NCBI RefSeq assembly: GCF_000312385.1
Contig: NZ_HE997628.1
Span: 440,288-504,287 of the forward strand
DNA length: 64,000 nucleotides
Source of the DNA: Tsukamurella sp. 1534
Lineage (GTDB): Bacteria > Actinomycetota > Actinomycetes > Mycobacteriales > Mycobacteriaceae
Direction of reading: 5' to 3'
The stretch's first letter is position 1. Every line of letters begins with the position of its first letter. Position numbers and translations under genes: made by a program. The notes beneath the pieces are model-generated. The model searched no databases, was not told the DNA's origin, and saw nothing but the letters and a program-made list of their open reading frames with translations. This document shows positions 19,196-30,131 of this stretch, piece after piece.

Positions 19196-20114
19196 GGTGC
19201 GCACCATGCCCGTCCCCGACGGGCTCGACGGGCTCCGCGTGGACGCCGGGGTGGCGCGGGTCCTGGGCCTGTCCCGCACGGTCGTCTCCGATCTCGTGGC
19301 GGAGGGCGCCGTCACCCTCGACGGGGTCGCCGTCGGCAAGTCCGACAAGCTCCGCGCCGGCGCCCTGCTCGACGTGACGCTGCCCGAGCCGGCGCGCCCG
19401 CTGGAGATCGTGGCGGAGCCGGTGCCGGGCATGGACATCCTCTACTCGGACGACGACATCGTGGTGGTGGACAAGCCCGTCGGGGTGGCGGCGCACGCGT
19501 CCGTCGGCTGGACGGGGCCCACGGTGATCGGCGGCCTCGCCGCGGCCGGGTACCGGATCAGCACCTCGGGGGCGCCGGAGCGGCAGGGCATCGTGCACCG
19601 CCTCGACGTGGGTACGTCGGGCGCGATGGCGGTCGCGGTGTCCGAGCGCGCGTACACGGTGCTCAAGCGCGCGTTCAAGCAGCGGACCGTCGACAAGCGG
19701 TACCACGCCCTGGTGCAGGGGCACCCGGACCCGTCGTCGGGTACGATCGACGCGCCCATCGGCCGGCACCGCAGCTCCGACTGGAAGTTCGCGGTCACCC
19801 GTGACGGCAAGCCGTCGATCACGCACTACGACACGCTCGAGGCCTTCCAGGCGGCGTCCCTGCTGGACGTGCACCTGGAAACCGGTCGCACGCACCAGAT
19901 CCGGGTGCATTTCGCGGCGCTGCACCATCCGTGCTGCGGCGATCAGACCTACGGCAGCGATCCCGTGCTCGCGAAGCGGCTGGGCCTGGAACGGCAGTGG
20001 CTGCACGCCCGCACGCTGGGCTTCACCCACCCCACGAAGGGGGAGTACGTGGAGTTCACCTCGCCCTATCCGGAGGATCTGCAGCACGCCCTGGACGTGC
20101 TGCGCGAGGCGTGA
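19188..20114 (+). CDS. Pseudouridine synthase, RluA/RluD family
   Basis: Isomerises uridines in RNA, most likely in 23S rRNA. The 308-aa protein has an N-terminal S4 RNA-binding domain (about residues 15-75, [20 protein letters not shown]) and the catalytic domain with D140 in the exact motif [18 protein letters not shown] and a C-terminal LHARTLGF segment are intact. ATG 19188 overlaps the lspA stop by 8 nt. RluD modifies the helix 69 loop in other bacteria, but the RluA-family substrate here cannot be told from sequence. It is coupled to the next gene by GTGA. Confidence 0.92.
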   Translation: MREVRTMPVPDGLDGLRVDAGVARVLGLSRTVVSDLVAEGAVTLDGVAVGKSDKLRAGALLDVTLPEPARPLEIVAEPVPGMDILYSDDDIVVVDKPVGVAAHASVGWTGPTVIGGLAAAGYRISTSGAPERQGIVHRLDVGTSGAMAVAVSERAYTVLKRAFKQRTVDKRYHALVQGHPDPSSGTIDAPIGRHRSSDWKFAVTRDGKPSITHYDTLEAFQAASLLDVHLETGRTHQIRVHFAALHHPCCGDQTYGSDPVLAKRLGLERQWLHARTLGFTHPTKGEYVEFTSPYPEDLQHALDVLREA

Positions 20115-20776
20115 GGGTGCGCTCCTGGGCGCCGTGGGTCGCGCTGCTGGTCGTGGCACTCGGGCTGGCGTACTGGCTCGGCGCCACGACGCCGGGGGCC
20201 GCGGTGCGCACGCCCGGCGCCCGGCTCGGCCCGGAGGCGGGCCAGTCGGTGCGGGTCTACCGCGACGCCGCGGCGAAGTCCCTCGCCGCCGCGCCCGCCG
20301 GCGAACGGCGGTGGGCACTGATCTCGCCGGTCGCGGAGTGGCGCGCCGACGAGGTGTGGCCGCGGCTCGGCGGCGTCGACGGGCTCGACCGCGTCGGGCG
20401 GGTGCTGCTGCGGGTGCCGATCCCCGGGGTGCAGACGCCGACGGTGACCGTCCCCACCGGCCAGAGCGCCGAGGGCGTGGCCGCGGCGGGGGAACTCGCC
20501 GCGCTCGCCGTCCCGGACCTCGTGGCGCCCGGCGCCCGCGGCGAGGCGATCGCGCGGGTGTCGGCGTCGCGGCTGCGGGCCGGCCGGCCCGCCGTGGTCG
20601 GGGTCGTGGTGCGGGGCACGGGCGAGGCCCTGCGCGCCGTCGCGGGCGGGCCGGGTGTGCGGTCGGTGCAGGTCCTGCCGGGCGACACCGGCCGCTACGC
20701 CCTCGCCCCGCTGCTCCCGTCGTTCACCGACCGCGCCGCCCCCGGCCCCGACGACCGCCCCGTTCCGCGCACCTGA
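20111..20776 (+). CDS. Hypothetical membrane-anchored protein
   Basis: A 221-aa protein with one N-terminal membrane helix (residues 6-24, [17 protein letters not shown]) and an extracytoplasmic Ala/Val-rich remainder. I recognise no motif. The segment [20 protein letters not shown] suggests an alpha/beta domain, but nothing more can be said. GTG 20111 overlaps the rluD stop (GTGA), so the gene ends the lspA-rluD operon. Confidence 0.75.
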   Translation: MRVRSWAPWVALLVVALGLAYWLGATTPGAAVRTPGARLGPEAGQSVRVYRDAAAKSLAAAPAGERRWALISPVAEWRADEVWPRLGGVDGLDRVGRVLLRVPIPGVQTPTVTVPTGQSAEGVAAAGELAALAVPDLVAPGARGEAIARVSASRLRAGRPAVVGVVVRGTGEALRAVAGGPGVRSVQVLPGDTGRYALAPLLPSFTDRAAPGPDDRPVPRT

Positions 20777-20882
20777 GTGTGCCGCGCATTCTGAAACCGG
20801 GCCTCATCGCGGTCACGAGCGATATGCGTCGCCGTCCTGCCGCGGCGGCCCGGTTCCGGAACCGGCGTCCGCGGAAAACCAG

Positions 20883-20911
20883 TTGTGAGTGCCCGCTCAT
20901 TTCGCTACCCT
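20883..20911 (+). promoter_or_regulatory. Promoter and candidate operator of the tetR-ABC operon
   Basis: TTGTGA (20883-20888) and TACCCT (20906-20911) are 17 nt apart, and the -10 ends 7 nt before GTG 20919, predicting a leaderless transcript. Between the hexamers lies a near-palindrome, TGAGTGCCCGCTCA (20886-20899), with 4-bp perfect outer arms and a G-T plus a G-C inner pair. A TetR dimer bound there would block the promoter, suggesting autoregulation. Confidence 0.5.
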
Positions 20912-20918
20912 CGCTCTC

Positions 20919-21554
20919 GTGCCCCGTGGCGACGAAGTCCGTACCCGCGCGCCGCACCTGCCTCCCGAGGAGCGCCGTGCGGCGCTGATCGACGCCACCC
21001 GCGACGCGCTGCTCGAACACGGCACGATCCCCACGACCCGGCAGATCGCGCAGCAGGCGGGCGTCGCGGAGGGCACCATCTTCCGCGTCTTCGACTCCAA
21101 GGAGGAGCTGCTCGACGCGGTCATGAACAAGTCCTTCTCGCCGGACGACCTGCTCGCCCGGATCGACGCCATCGATCCGGGACTTCCCCTGCGCGAACGG
21201 CTCTACCGGTTCACCGAGATCGTGCAGGCCCGGTTCCAGCAGGTGTTCGCGCTGATGGCGGCGCTCGGCCTCGTGGCCCCGCCGCACATGCGCGAGGACG
21301 CCCGGCGCCGCGCCGAGAAGGGCGCACCGGCCATCGCCGCCCGGCTCCGCCGCGTCATCGGGGAGGACGCCGATCAGCTCTCGGTCCCGCCCGACGAGGC
21401 GATCCACCTGATCCGCCTCCTCACCTTCTCGGGCAGCCACCCGCACATCAGCGAGGGCGCGATCCTCGCGCCGCACCGCATCGTCGACGTCCTGCTCGAC
21501 GGGATCGCCGCCCGCCCCGCTCGCTCAGCCCACCAGGACAGGACCAGCCCGTGA
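20919..21554 (+). CDS. TetR family transcriptional regulator
   Basis: The N-terminal helix-turn-helix is clear (TTRQIAQQAGVAEGTIFRVFDSKEELLDAV), followed by an all-helical ligand-binding region. GTG 20919 (211 aa) is preferred over an in-frame GTG at 20889, because the earlier codon lies inside the predicted operator and between the promoter hexamers. It overlaps the first ABC gene by GTGA and is probably the repressor of the exporter pair. The ligand is unknown. Confidence 0.88.
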   Translation: MPRGDEVRTRAPHLPPEERRAALIDATRDALLEHGTIPTTRQIAQQAGVAEGTIFRVFDSKEELLDAVMNKSFSPDDLLARIDAIDPGLPLRERLYRFTEIVQARFQQVFALMAALGLVAPPHMREDARRRAEKGAPAIAARLRRVIGEDADQLSVPPDEAIHLIRLLTFSGSHPHISEGAILAPHRIVDVLLDGIAARPARSAHQDRTSP

Positions 21555-23284
21555 ACCTCCTCCGACTCGTCGCCGCCACCCTGCGGCCGTACCGGACGTG
21601 GCTGTGGATCATCGCCGCCGTCCAACTCGTCAGCGTCATCGCGAATCTCGCGCTGCCCAGCATCAACGCGAAGATCATCGACCTGGGCGTCACCCCGGGC
21701 GACACCGGCTACATCTGGCGGATGGGCGGGGTCATGCTCGCGGTCACGCTGGCGCAGGCCGTCGCGGCCGGCGGCGCAACCTACTTCGGCGCCCGGGCGT
21801 CCATGGCGTTCGGCCGCGACACCCGCGCCGCCCTGTTCGACACGGTCGGCGGGTTCTCCGGTCGCGAGGTGGCGAGATTCGGTGCGGCGTCGCTCATCAC
21901 GCGCACCACCAACGACGTGCAGCAGATCCAGTTGCTCGTGATGATGACCCTGGCGATGATGCTGCAGGCGCCGATCATGGCCGTCGGCGGCGTGGTCATG
22001 GCGCTCCGCGAGAACGCCCGCCTGTCCTGGCTCATGGTCGTGGCGGTGCCCCTCCTCGGCGTGGTGCTGGGCATCGTCATCTCGCAGATGATCCCCGGCT
22101 TCCGTGTGGTGCAGGCCCGGCTCGACGGTGTCAATCGGGTTCTGCGTGAGCAGCTCTCGGGCGTGCGGGTGATCCGGGCCTTCGTCCGCGAGCCGGTGGA
22201 GCGGGACCGCTTCGAGGACGCCAACGCGTCGCTCACCGCGGCGTCGGTGCGCGTGATGCGCCTGATGGCGGTGATGTTCCCGTGGGTCATGCTGGTGCTC
22301 AACCTGTCCACGGTCGCCGTGTGGTGGTTCGGCTCGCACCTCGTCGCCGACGGCTCCGCGCAGATCGGCTCCGTCACCGCCTACATGCAGTACATGATGC
22401 AGATCCTCATGTCGGTAATGATGGCCACGTTCATGGTGATGATGGTTCCGCGCGCCTCGGTGGCCGCCGACCGCATCACCGAGGTGCTCGGCACCGAGAC
22501 CACCGTCGCGCCGCCGGCGGATCCGGATCCGTTGCGCGCCATCACCGGCGTCGTGGACCTCGACCGCGTCGAGCTCACCTATCCCGGTGCCGAGAAGCCC
22601 GTGCTCCGTGACGTCACCTTCTCCGCCCGGCCGGGGGAGACCGTGGCGATCATCGGTTCCACGGGCGCGGGCAAGACCACGCTGATCAACCTGCTGGCCC
22701 GGCTCTTCGACACCACGGGCGGCGCGCTCCGCTACGACGGGGTGCGGATCGAGGACCTGCGGCCCGAGGCGCTGTGGGGTCACATCGGCCTGGTGCCGCA
22801 GCGGCCGTACCTGTTCACCGGCACCGTCGCCGACAACCTCCGCTACGGCGACCCCGACGCCACGGAGGAGCAGTTGCGGCAGGCCCTCGAGATCGCGCAG
22901 GCCGCCGATTTCGTGGCCGAGATGGGCGGCCTCGACGCCCCCGTCGCGCAGGGCGGCACGAACGTCTCCGGCGGCCAGCGGCAACGGCTCGCGATCGCGC
23001 GGGCCCTGGTCGCGCGCCCCGCGATCTACCTCTTCGACGACAGCTTCTCCGCGCTCGACCTCGCGACCGACGCGCGGCTGCGGGCCGCGCTCGCGCCGCA
23101 CACCGTGGACGCCACCGTGTTCGTGGTGGCGCAGCGCATCTCGACGATCTCCGGCGCCGATCGCATCGTCGTCCTGGACGGCGGCGAGGTCGTCGGGCTG
23201 GGCACGCACGACGAGCTCCTCGCCGCCTGTCCCACGTATCAGGAGATCGCCAACAGCCAGGCGACGGAATCGAGTGCGGCATGA
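21551..23284 (+). CDS. ABC exporter half-transporter, subunit with degenerate ATPase site
   Basis: A 577-aa type IV (exporter-fold) ABC half-transporter with six membrane helices (about residues 15-310) and a nucleotide-binding domain. Walker A is GSTGAGKTT (from about 369) and the signature VSGGQ is canonical (472-476). After the Walker B aspartate (D496) the residue is D497 instead of the catalytic glutamate. That is the hallmark of the degenerate-site partner in heterodimeric exporters such as TM287/288 and LmrCD. GTG start overlaps tetR, and the stop overlaps the second subunit (ATGA). The substrate is unknown, possibly drugs or lipids. Confidence 0.92.
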   Translation: MNLLRLVAATLRPYRTWLWIIAAVQLVSVIANLALPSINAKIIDLGVTPGDTGYIWRMGGVMLAVTLAQAVAAGGATYFGARASMAFGRDTRAALFDTVGGFSGREVARFGAASLITRTTNDVQQIQLLVMMTLAMMLQAPIMAVGGVVMALRENARLSWLMVVAVPLLGVVLGIVISQMIPGFRVVQARLDGVNRVLREQLSGVRVIRAFVREPVERDRFEDANASLTAASVRVMRLMAVMFPWVMLVLNLSTVAVWWFGSHLVADGSAQIGSVTAYMQYMMQILMSVMMATFMVMMVPRASVAADRITEVLGTETTVAPPADPDPLRAITGVVDLDRVELTYPGAEKPVLRDVTFSARPGETVAIIGSTGAGKTTLINLLARLFDTTGGALRYDGVRIEDLRPEALWGHIGLVPQRPYLFTGTVADNLRYGDPDATEEQLRQALEIAQAADFVAEMGGLDAPVAQGGTNVSGGQRQRLAIARALVARPAIYLFDDSFSALDLATDARLRAALAPHTVDATVFVVAQRISTISGADRIVVLDGGEVVGLGTHDELLAACPTYQEIANSQATESSAA

Positions 23285-25101
23285 CGGGCCCCGGAGCGCG
23301 CGCGGCGATGGCGGGATCGCCGCAGCAGAAGCCCATGACCTTCTGGCCGTCCCTCAAGCGGCTCATCGGGATGCTGCGCACCCAGCGCTCGACGGTCGTG
23401 GCCGCGGTGCTCCTCGCCGTCGGCTCGGTGGTCGCGGCGGTCGTGGCGCCCAAGGTGATCGGCACCGCCGTCGACGCCGTCTACGACGGCTTCCTCGGCT
23501 CGCTGCGCGGCGGGCCCGGCATCGACTTCGACCGGGTCGGCACGATCCTGCTGTGGGTGGTCGGGCTCTACGCCGGCAGTTCGCTGCTGCAGTTCGCCCA
23601 GGGCTACCTGCTCAACGGCGCGGTGCAGAAGGTGATGTACGAGCTGCGCCGGCAGGTCGAGGAGAAGCTGAACCGGCTGCCGCTGAGCTACTTCGACCGG
23701 CAGCCCCGGGGTGAGCTGCTCTCCCGCGTCACCAACGACATCGACAACCTCGGCCAGTCGCTCACCCAGGCCCTGGGGCAGCTCATCGTGTCCGCGTTCA
23801 CGGTGATCGGCGTGCTGGTGATGATGCTCGTCGTCTCGCCAGTGCTCACCCTGGTCGCGATCATCGTGATCCCGCTCATCGTCGTCCTCACCGGGCAGAT
23901 CATGAAGCGCAGCCAGAAGCAGTTCGTGGGCCAGTGGAAGCACACGGGCGCGCTCAACGCCCAGGTCGAGGAGGCCTTCTCGGGGCACGACCTGGTCACC
24001 GTCTTCGGTCGACGGGACGCCGTCCGCGCCCGGTTCGCCGCGGAGAACGAGGCGCTCATGGAGTCCGCCTACAAGGCGCAGTTCCTCTCCGGCCTCGTCA
24101 TGCCGATCTCGATGTTCGTGGGCAACCTGCAGTACGTCGCCATCTGCGTGGTAGGCGGGCTCCGCGTGGCCTCGGGCTCGATGAGCCTGGGCGACGTGAT
24201 CGCGTTCATCCAGTACTCGCGGCAGTTCACCCAGCCCCTCACCCAGATGGCGTCGATGGTGAACCTGCTCCAGTCGGGCGTGGCGTCCGCGGAGCGCGTG
24301 TTCGCGGTCCTCGACGCCGAGGACGAGGTGCGGGACCTGCCCGGCGCGCTGCCCACCCCCACCCGGGGGCGCGTCGCGTTCGAGGGCGTGCGCTTCGGGT
24401 ACAAGCCCGAGGAGCCGCTCATCGAGGATCTGGACCTCGTGGCGGAGCCGGGCCGCACCGTCGCCGTCGTCGGTCACACCGGGGCGGGAAAGACCACGCT
24501 GGTCAACCTCATCATGCGGTTCTACGAGCTCAGTGGTGGCCGGATCACCATCGACGGCACCGACATCGCGGAGGTCTCCCGCGCGGACCTGCGCCGGCGG
24601 ATCGGCATGGTGCTGCAGGACACCTGGCTGTTCGAGGGGACGATCGCCGAGAACATCCGGTACGGGCGCCTGGACGCGACCGACGAGGAGGTGGTCGCCG
24701 CCGCGACGGCGACGTACGTCGACCGGTTCGTCCGGTCCCTGCCCGACGGTTACGACACGGTCCTCGACGACGAGTCCGGCAGCGTGTCGGCCGGCGAGCG
24801 GCAGCTGATCACCATCGCCCGCGCGTTCCTCGCCGAACCGGCCATCCTCATCCTCGACGAGGCGACCAGTTCGGTGGACACCCGCACCGAGGTGCTGCTG
24901 CAGCGCGCCATGCACGCCCTGCGCGCGGATCGCACGAGTTTCGTGATCGCCCACCGGCTCTCGACGATCCGCGATGCGGACGTCATCGTCGTGATGGACC
25001 ACGGGCGGATCGTCGAACAGGGCTCGCACGAGGAGCTGCTGGCGGCGGGCGGCCACTACGCGTCGCTGTACCGTGCGCAGTTCGAGGGCGTCGAGATCTG
25101 A
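23281..25101 (+). CDS. ABC exporter half-transporter, catalytically competent subunit
   Basis: The 606-aa partner of the preceding gene, with six membrane helices (about residues 35-330) and an ATPase domain. Walker A GHTGAGKTT starts near 398. Walker B ILILDE keeps the catalytic glutamate (E527). The signature is altered to SVSAGE (501-506) instead of LSGGQ. Altered signature here plus altered Walker B in the partner both fall in the same composite site, as expected for an asymmetric heterodimer. ATG 23281 overlaps the upstream stop. tetR and both subunits form one coupled operon. Confidence 0.92.
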   Translation: MTGPGARAAMAGSPQQKPMTFWPSLKRLIGMLRTQRSTVVAAVLLAVGSVVAAVVAPKVIGTAVDAVYDGFLGSLRGGPGIDFDRVGTILLWVVGLYAGSSLLQFAQGYLLNGAVQKVMYELRRQVEEKLNRLPLSYFDRQPRGELLSRVTNDIDNLGQSLTQALGQLIVSAFTVIGVLVMMLVVSPVLTLVAIIVIPLIVVLTGQIMKRSQKQFVGQWKHTGALNAQVEEAFSGHDLVTVFGRRDAVRARFAAENEALMESAYKAQFLSGLVMPISMFVGNLQYVAICVVGGLRVASGSMSLGDVIAFIQYSRQFTQPLTQMASMVNLLQSGVASAERVFAVLDAEDEVRDLPGALPTPTRGRVAFEGVRFGYKPEEPLIEDLDLVAEPGRTVAVVGHTGAGKTTLVNLIMRFYELSGGRITIDGTDIAEVSRADLRRRIGMVLQDTWLFEGTIAENIRYGRLDATDEEVVAAATATYVDRFVRSLPDGYDTVLDDESGSVSAGERQLITIARAFLAEPAILILDEATSSVDTRTEVLLQRAMHALRADRTSFVIAHRLSTIRDADVIVVMDHGRIVEQGSHEELLAAGGHYASLYRAQFEGVEI

Positions 25102-25206
25102 CGGGCGGATCCGACGGGCCGCAGGTCGTTGCCAAGGAGCGGCCAAGTGTGCACGCTAGGCTGAGGGCCGGATGAATCGGACGATGAACGGGCAGATGCG
25201 ACGCTG

Positions 25207-26472
25207 ATGAAGGACGAACTCGCGCCGGGCACGGTGATCGGCGGCTACCGGATCGAGCGGCGGCTCGGCACCGGCGGCATGGGCTCGGTCTACCTGGCCA
25301 AGCACCCCGAGCTGCCGCGGTACGACGCGCTCAAGGTGCTCGGCGCGAGCTACTCGGGCGACGACGGCTTCCGCAAGCGGTTCCTGCGCGAGGCCGAGCT
25401 CGCGGCGCGGCTGGATCACCCCAACATCGTCACCATCTACAACCGCGGCAGCGAGGGCCCGCTGCTGTGGATCGCCATGCAGTACGTCGAGGGCGACGAT
25501 TGCGCCGTGCTGCTCAAGCGCGCCCAGGGCGGCCTGGACCCGGCGACGGCGGTGCAGATCATCGGGCAGATCGGCCGCGGCCTCGACCGCGCGCACAAGG
25601 CGGGGCTGTTGCACCGCGACATCAAGCCCGCGAACATCCTGGTCACCGCCGACGACGACGGCGACGACGACCGTCGCGCCCTGCTCACCGACTTCGGCGT
25701 CGCCAAGGGCGGCGACGACGCCTCGCAGCTCACGGCCGTGGGCACGGTCCTCGCGACGCTCGCGTACGCCTCGCCCGAGCAACTCTGCGGCGAGGACCTC
25801 GACCCGCGGTCGGACCAGTACTCGCTCGCGGCCACGTTCTTCCACCTGGTCACCGGCAAGGTCCCGTACTCCGGCGCCAGCACCGACGCCGTGATCGACG
25901 CGCACTTCAACGCCGCGCCGCCCCGCATCTCGCAGATCCGCGCCGGCGTGCCGCCCGCGGTCGACGCCGTCGTGGCCCGGGGCCTGGCCAAGACGCCCGG
26001 CGAGCGGTTCGCGACCTGCAAGGAGTTCAGCAACGCACTGCGGTCCGCGATGACGGCGCCCGCGGGCAGGCCGGTGCCCAGGCAGGTCCCGCCCCCCGGC
26101 CCCGGCGTACCGCCGCCGGCCCAGGCCCGGCCCGGATACGTCCCGGGCCCGGGACACCCGTCGGGCCCGCAGCCGCCCGCCGGCGCCGGGCGTCCCGGAG
26201 TTCCCGGGCAGCGCACCGTCGCGCCCGGGATCCGCGGGCAGGCGTACCGCCCCGGTTACCCCGTGGCGCGGCAGGCCCCGCCCTCGGGTGCGATGCCCCA
26301 GCCGCAGTACGGTGCGGGTGTGCCGTCGGGCGCCACGCCGCGCGCCCCGCAGGCCCCGCACCAGCAGAGACGTCCCGCTCCGGCGGGCGGGATATCGCCG
26401 ACGGTGCTCGGGCTGGTCGGCGTGGCGGTGCTGGCTCTGGTCCTGTTGGTCCTGGTCATCGCGTTCGGATAG
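25207..26472 (+). CDS. Membrane-anchored Ser/Thr protein kinase (PknB family)
   Basis: A 421-aa eukaryote-like kinase. Visible are the Gly-rich loop GTGGMGSVY (21-29), catalytic lysine K43, HRDIKPAN with D138, and DFG at 162-164. An activation loop with several Thr residues precedes APE-like ASPEQL. Residues 285-395 form a Pro/Gly-rich linker. A single membrane helix (about 398-420) ends at the last residues, so there is no extracytoplasmic sensor domain. Signals must come from inside the cell or from a partner. A TAGGCT at 25157-25162 could be its -10. The gene sits alone between the ABC pair and dnaE1. Confidence 0.93.
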   Translation: MKDELAPGTVIGGYRIERRLGTGGMGSVYLAKHPELPRYDALKVLGASYSGDDGFRKRFLREAELAARLDHPNIVTIYNRGSEGPLLWIAMQYVEGDDCAVLLKRAQGGLDPATAVQIIGQIGRGLDRAHKAGLLHRDIKPANILVTADDDGDDDRRALLTDFGVAKGGDDASQLTAVGTVLATLAYASPEQLCGEDLDPRSDQYSLAATFFHLVTGKVPYSGASTDAVIDAHFNAAPPRISQIRAGVPPAVDAVVARGLAKTPGERFATCKEFSNALRSAMTAPAGRPVPRQVPPPGPGVPPPAQARPGYVPGPGHPSGPQPPAGAGRPGVPGQRTVAPGIRGQAYRPGYPVARQAPPSGAMPQPQYGAGVPSGATPRAPQAPHQQRRPAPAGGISPTVLGLVGVAVLALVLLVLVIAFG

Positions 26473-26542
26473 CGATCGCCACGGACCTGTCGGCGGAGGG
26501 GCCTACACTGCTTAATGACAGCGATGAGATTCCCTATCGGAA

Positions 26543-29500
26543 GTGATTGACGTGGCCGGATCGTTCGTGCATCTGCACAACCACACGGAGTACTCGATGC
26601 TGGACGGGGCGGCGAAGGTCGACCCGTTGTTCGCGGAGGCGAAGCGGTTGGGGATGACCGCGGTGGGCATGTCCGACCACGGCAACATGTTCGGCGCGTC
26701 GGACTTCTACAACACCGCGGTGAAGTACGAGATCAAGCCGATCATCGGGATCGAGGCGTACATCGCGCCGGAGTCCCGGTTCAACACCAAGCGCGTCAAA
26801 TGGGGCGATCCGTCGCAGAAGTCGGACGATGTGTCCGGTTCGGGTGCGTACACGCACATGACGATGGTGGCGGAGAACGCGACGGGCCTGCGGAACCTGT
26901 TCACCCTGTCGTCGCTGGCATCGATCGAGGGCCAGCTGGGCAAGTGGTCGCGGATGGACGCGGAGATCATCGCCGAGCACGCCGAGGGCATCATCGCGAC
27001 CACCGGCTGCCCGTCGGGCGAGGTGCAGACCCGGCTGCGGCTGGGCCAGTTCGACGAGGCTGTGGCCGCGGCGGCGAAGTGGCAGGAGATCTTCGGTAAG
27101 GACAACTTCTACCTGGAGTTGATGGACCACGGCATCGACATCGAGCGCCGGGTCCGCGAGGGCCTGTTGGACATCGGCCGCAAGCTGGGGATCACGCCGC
27201 TGGCCACCAACGACTGTCATTACGTCACGAAGGACAAGGCGGATTCGCACGGCGCGCTGCTGTGCATCCAGACCGGTAAGACCCTCTCGGATCCGACGCG
27301 GTTCCAGTTCGACGGCGACGGGTACTACCTGAAGTCGGCCGACGAGATGCGGGCGCTGTGGGATTCGCAGGTGCCGGGTGCGTGCGATGCGACGGTGGAG
27401 ATCGGCGAGCGGGTGCAGTCCTACGCCGAGGTGTGGGAGCACAAGGACCGGATGCCGCGGTTCCCGGTGCCGGCCGAGCACAGCCAGGAGTCCTTCCTGG
27501 AGTCCGAGGTGATGGCGGGCCTGGAGCGCCGCTTCCCGGAGGGGGCGCCGCAGGAGTACGTGGAGCGCGCGAAGTACGAGCTGTCGGTGATCAACGAGAT
27601 GGGCTTCCCGGCCTACTTCCTGGTGGTCGGCGACCTCATCGCGCACGCGCACGAGGTGGGGATCCGGGTGGGGCCCGGCCGTGGTTCTGCCGCCGGCTCG
27701 CTGGTGGCGTACGCGCTGGGCATCACCAACATCGACCCGATCCCGCACGGGCTGCTGTTCGAGCGGTTCCTCAACCCCGAGCGCGTGTCGATGCCCGATA
27801 TCGATATCGACTTCGATGATCGCCGGCGCGGGGAGATGATCACCTACGCGTCGGAGAAGTGGGGCAGCGACAAGGTCGCTCAGGTCATCACCTTCGGCAC
27901 CATCAAGACCAAGGCGGCCATCAAGGACGCCGCCCGCGTCATCTACGGCCAGCCCGGCTACTCGATCGCGGACCGGATCACCAAGGCGCTGCCGCCGCCG
28001 ATCATGGCCAAGGACATCTCGGTCAAGGGCATCACCGATCCGGAGCACGAGCGGTACAAGGAGGCCGTCGAGGTCCGGCAGCTGATCGACACCGATCCCG
28101 ACGTCAAGAAGATCTACGACATGGCGCTCGGACTCGAGGGCCTGATCCGCAACGCCGGCGTGCACGCCTGCGCGGTGATCATGTCGTGTGATCCGCTGAC
28201 CGATGCGATCCCGGTGTGGAAGCGCGCGCAGGACGGCGCGATCATCACCGGGTGGGACTACCCGTCGTGTGAGGCCATCGGCCTGCTGAAGATGGACTTC
28301 CTGGGCCTGCGCAACCTCACGGTGATCGGTGACGCGCTGGAGAACATCAAGCACAACCGGGGCATCGACCTGGACATGGACGAGGTCCCGCTCGACGACG
28401 AGACCACGTACAAGCTGCTCCAGAAGGGCAACACGCTGGGCGTGTTCCAGCTCGACGGCGGCCCCATGCGGGACCTCCTGCGCCGCATGCAGCCCACCGC
28501 GTTCGAGGACATCGTCGCCGTTGGCGCCCTGTACCGCCCCGGCCCGATGGGCATGAACGCGCACAACGACTACGCCGATCGCAAGAACAACCGGCAGCAG
28601 GTCAAGCCGATCCACCCGCAGCTCGAGGAGCCGCTCAAGGAGATCCTGGCGGACACGTTCGGACTGATCGTGTACCAGGAGCAGATCATGCAGATCGCGC
28701 AGAAGGTGGCCGGGTACAGCCTCGGCCGCGCAGACATCCTGCGCCGCGCGATGGGTAAGAAGAAGGCCGAGGTCCTGGCGAAGGAGTTCGAGGGCTTCGA
28801 GAAGGGCATGCTGGACAACGGTTTCGAGAAGGCCGCGATCGATGCGCTGTGGGAGACGATCCTCCCGTTCGCCGGTTACGCGTTCAACAAGTCGCACGCC
28901 GCCGCGTACGGCCTGGTGTCGTACTGGACGGCGTACCTCAAGGCGAACTACCCGGCCGAATACATGGCCGCGCTGCTCACGTCGGTCGGTGACGACAAGG
29001 ACAAGGCCGCCATCTACCTCGGCGACTGCCGCCGCCTCGGCATCACGGTGCTCCCGCCGGATGTCAATGAGTCCTTCCACGCCTTCACCTCGGTGGGGGA
29101 GGACATCCGGTTCGGTATGGGTTCGGTGCGCAACGTCGGTGAGGGCGTGGTCAATTCGATCGTCGCCACCCGGAACGAGAAGGGCAACTTCGCGTCCTTC
29201 TCGGACTACCTCGCCAAGATCGAGGTGGCGGCCTGCTCCAAGAAGGTCACCGAATCCCTCATCAAGGCGGGCGGTTTCGACTCGCTGGAGCACCCGCGCA
29301 AGGGCCTGTTCCTGGTGCACAGCGACGCCATCGAATCGGTGCTGTCCACCAAGAAGGCCGAGGCCGTCGGCCAGTTCGACCTGTTCGGCTCCATGGGCGA
29401 GGAGGACGGCGGCGCCGAGCCCATCGACGACGTCTTCACCATCAAGGTCCCCGACGAGGAGTGGGACGGCAAGCACAAGCTCGCGCTCGAACGCGAGATG

Positions 29501-30106
29501 CTTGGCCTGTACGTCTCTGCGCACCCGTTGGACGGCATCGAGCACGTCATCGCCGCGCAGACCGACACGGCCATCCCCGCGATCGTGGAGGGTGACGTCA
29601 AGGACGGCACCCAGGTGACCGTCGGCGGCATCCTGCAGTCGGTGAACCGGCGCGTGAACAAGAACGGCGCCCCGTTCGCGTCCGCGCAGATCGAGGACCT
29701 CTCCGGTGGTATCGAGGTGTTCTTCTTCCCGCAGGCCTACGCGGCGTACGGCGCGGAGGTCGTCGAGGACGCGGTGGTGCTCATCAAGGCGCGGGTGAAC
29801 TTCCGCGACGACAAGGTGACACTGATCGCGAACGACATCGCGCAGATCGACCTGTCGCAGATCGGCGTGGCCAAGCCGCTCGCGCTCACGATGCCCACCC
29901 GGATCTGCACGCAGGACAAGGTGACCGCGCTCAAGCAGGTCCTGCAGCGCCACCCCGGGGTGTCCGACGTGCACGTCAAGCTGGTGACCGGCGACGGGGA
30001 GGGGCAGAGCACCACGCTCAAGCTCGCCGACGAGCTCCGGGTGAACCCGTCGTCGTCGCTGATGGGCGACCTCAAGGCGCTCCTCGGTCCGCACTGCTTG
30101 ACCTGA
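26543..30106 (+). CDS. dnaE1: DNA polymerase III alpha subunit DnaE1
   Basis: The replicative polymerase catalytic subunit, 1187 aa. The N-terminal PHP domain begins at [16 protein letters not shown], a proofreading-type domain in this lineage. The catalytic aspartates lie in PDIDIDFDD (D419, D421). The helix-hairpin-helix, beta-clamp peptide QFDLF and C-terminal OB-fold ([14 protein letters not shown]) follow. It matches mycobacterial DnaE1 closely through its whole length. GTG 26543 and GTG 26552 are both plausible starts. A TACACT at 26504-26509 could be a -10. It ends convergently against the MutS-like genes. Confidence 0.97.
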   Translation: MIDVAGSFVHLHNHTEYSMLDGAAKVDPLFAEAKRLGMTAVGMSDHGNMFGASDFYNTAVKYEIKPIIGIEAYIAPESRFNTKRVKWGDPSQKSDDVSGSGAYTHMTMVAENATGLRNLFTLSSLASIEGQLGKWSRMDAEIIAEHAEGIIATTGCPSGEVQTRLRLGQFDEAVAAAAKWQEIFGKDNFYLELMDHGIDIERRVREGLLDIGRKLGITPLATNDCHYVTKDKADSHGALLCIQTGKTLSDPTRFQFDGDGYYLKSADEMRALWDSQVPGACDATVEIGERVQSYAEVWEHKDRMPRFPVPAEHSQESFLESEVMAGLERRFPEGAPQEYVERAKYELSVINEMGFPAYFLVVGDLIAHAHEVGIRVGPGRGSAAGSLVAYALGITNIDPIPHGLLFERFLNPERVSMPDIDIDFDDRRRGEMITYASEKWGSDKVAQVITFGTIKTKAAIKDAARVIYGQPGYSIADRITKALPPPIMAKDISVKGITDPEHERYKEAVEVRQLIDTDPDVKKIYDMALGLEGLIRNAGVHACAVIMSCDPLTDAIPVWKRAQDGAIITGWDYPSCEAIGLLKMDFLGLRNLTVIGDALENIKHNRGIDLDMDEVPLDDETTYKLLQKGNTLGVFQLDGGPMRDLLRRMQPTAFEDIVAVGALYRPGPMGMNAHNDYADRKNNRQQVKPIHPQLEEPLKEILADTFGLIVYQEQIMQIAQKVAGYSLGRADILRRAMGKKKAEVLAKEFEGFEKGMLDNGFEKAAIDALWETILPFAGYAFNKSHAAAYGLVSYWTAYLKANYPAEYMAALLTSVGDDKDKAAIYLGDCRRLGITVLPPDVNESFHAFTSVGEDIRFGMGSVRNVGEGVVNSIVATRNEKGNFASFSDYLAKIEVAACSKKVTESLIKAGGFDSLEHPRKGLFLVHSDAIESVLSTKKAEAVGQFDLFGSMGEEDGGAEPIDDVFTIKVPDEEWDGKHKLALEREMLGLYVSAHPLDGIEHVIAAQTDTAIPAIVEGDVKDGTQVTVGGILQSVNRRVNKNGAPFASAQIEDLSGGIEVFFFPQAYAAYGAEVVEDAVVLIKARVNFRDDKVTLIANDIAQIDLSQIGVAKPLALTMPTRICTQDKVTALKQVLQRHPGVSDVHVKLVTGDGEGQSTTLKLADELRVNPSSSLMGDLKALLGPHCLT

Positions 30107-30131
30107 CGGACGCCGAGGCGGTGCCCGTCAG
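30103..30131. terminator. Bidirectional hairpin between dnaE1 and the MutS-like operon
   Basis: CTGACGG (30103-30109) and CCGTCAG (30125-30131) form a perfect 7-bp stem around a 15-nt loop. The stem contains both stop codons of the convergent genes. No T-run is present, which is common for actinobacterial terminators. Confidence 0.35.

Noticed and set aside
26534-30094. 1186-codon minus-strand open frame opposite dnaE1
   Set aside because: It is the exact shadow of dnaE1, with composition typical of a reverse-complement third-position frame and no motif.
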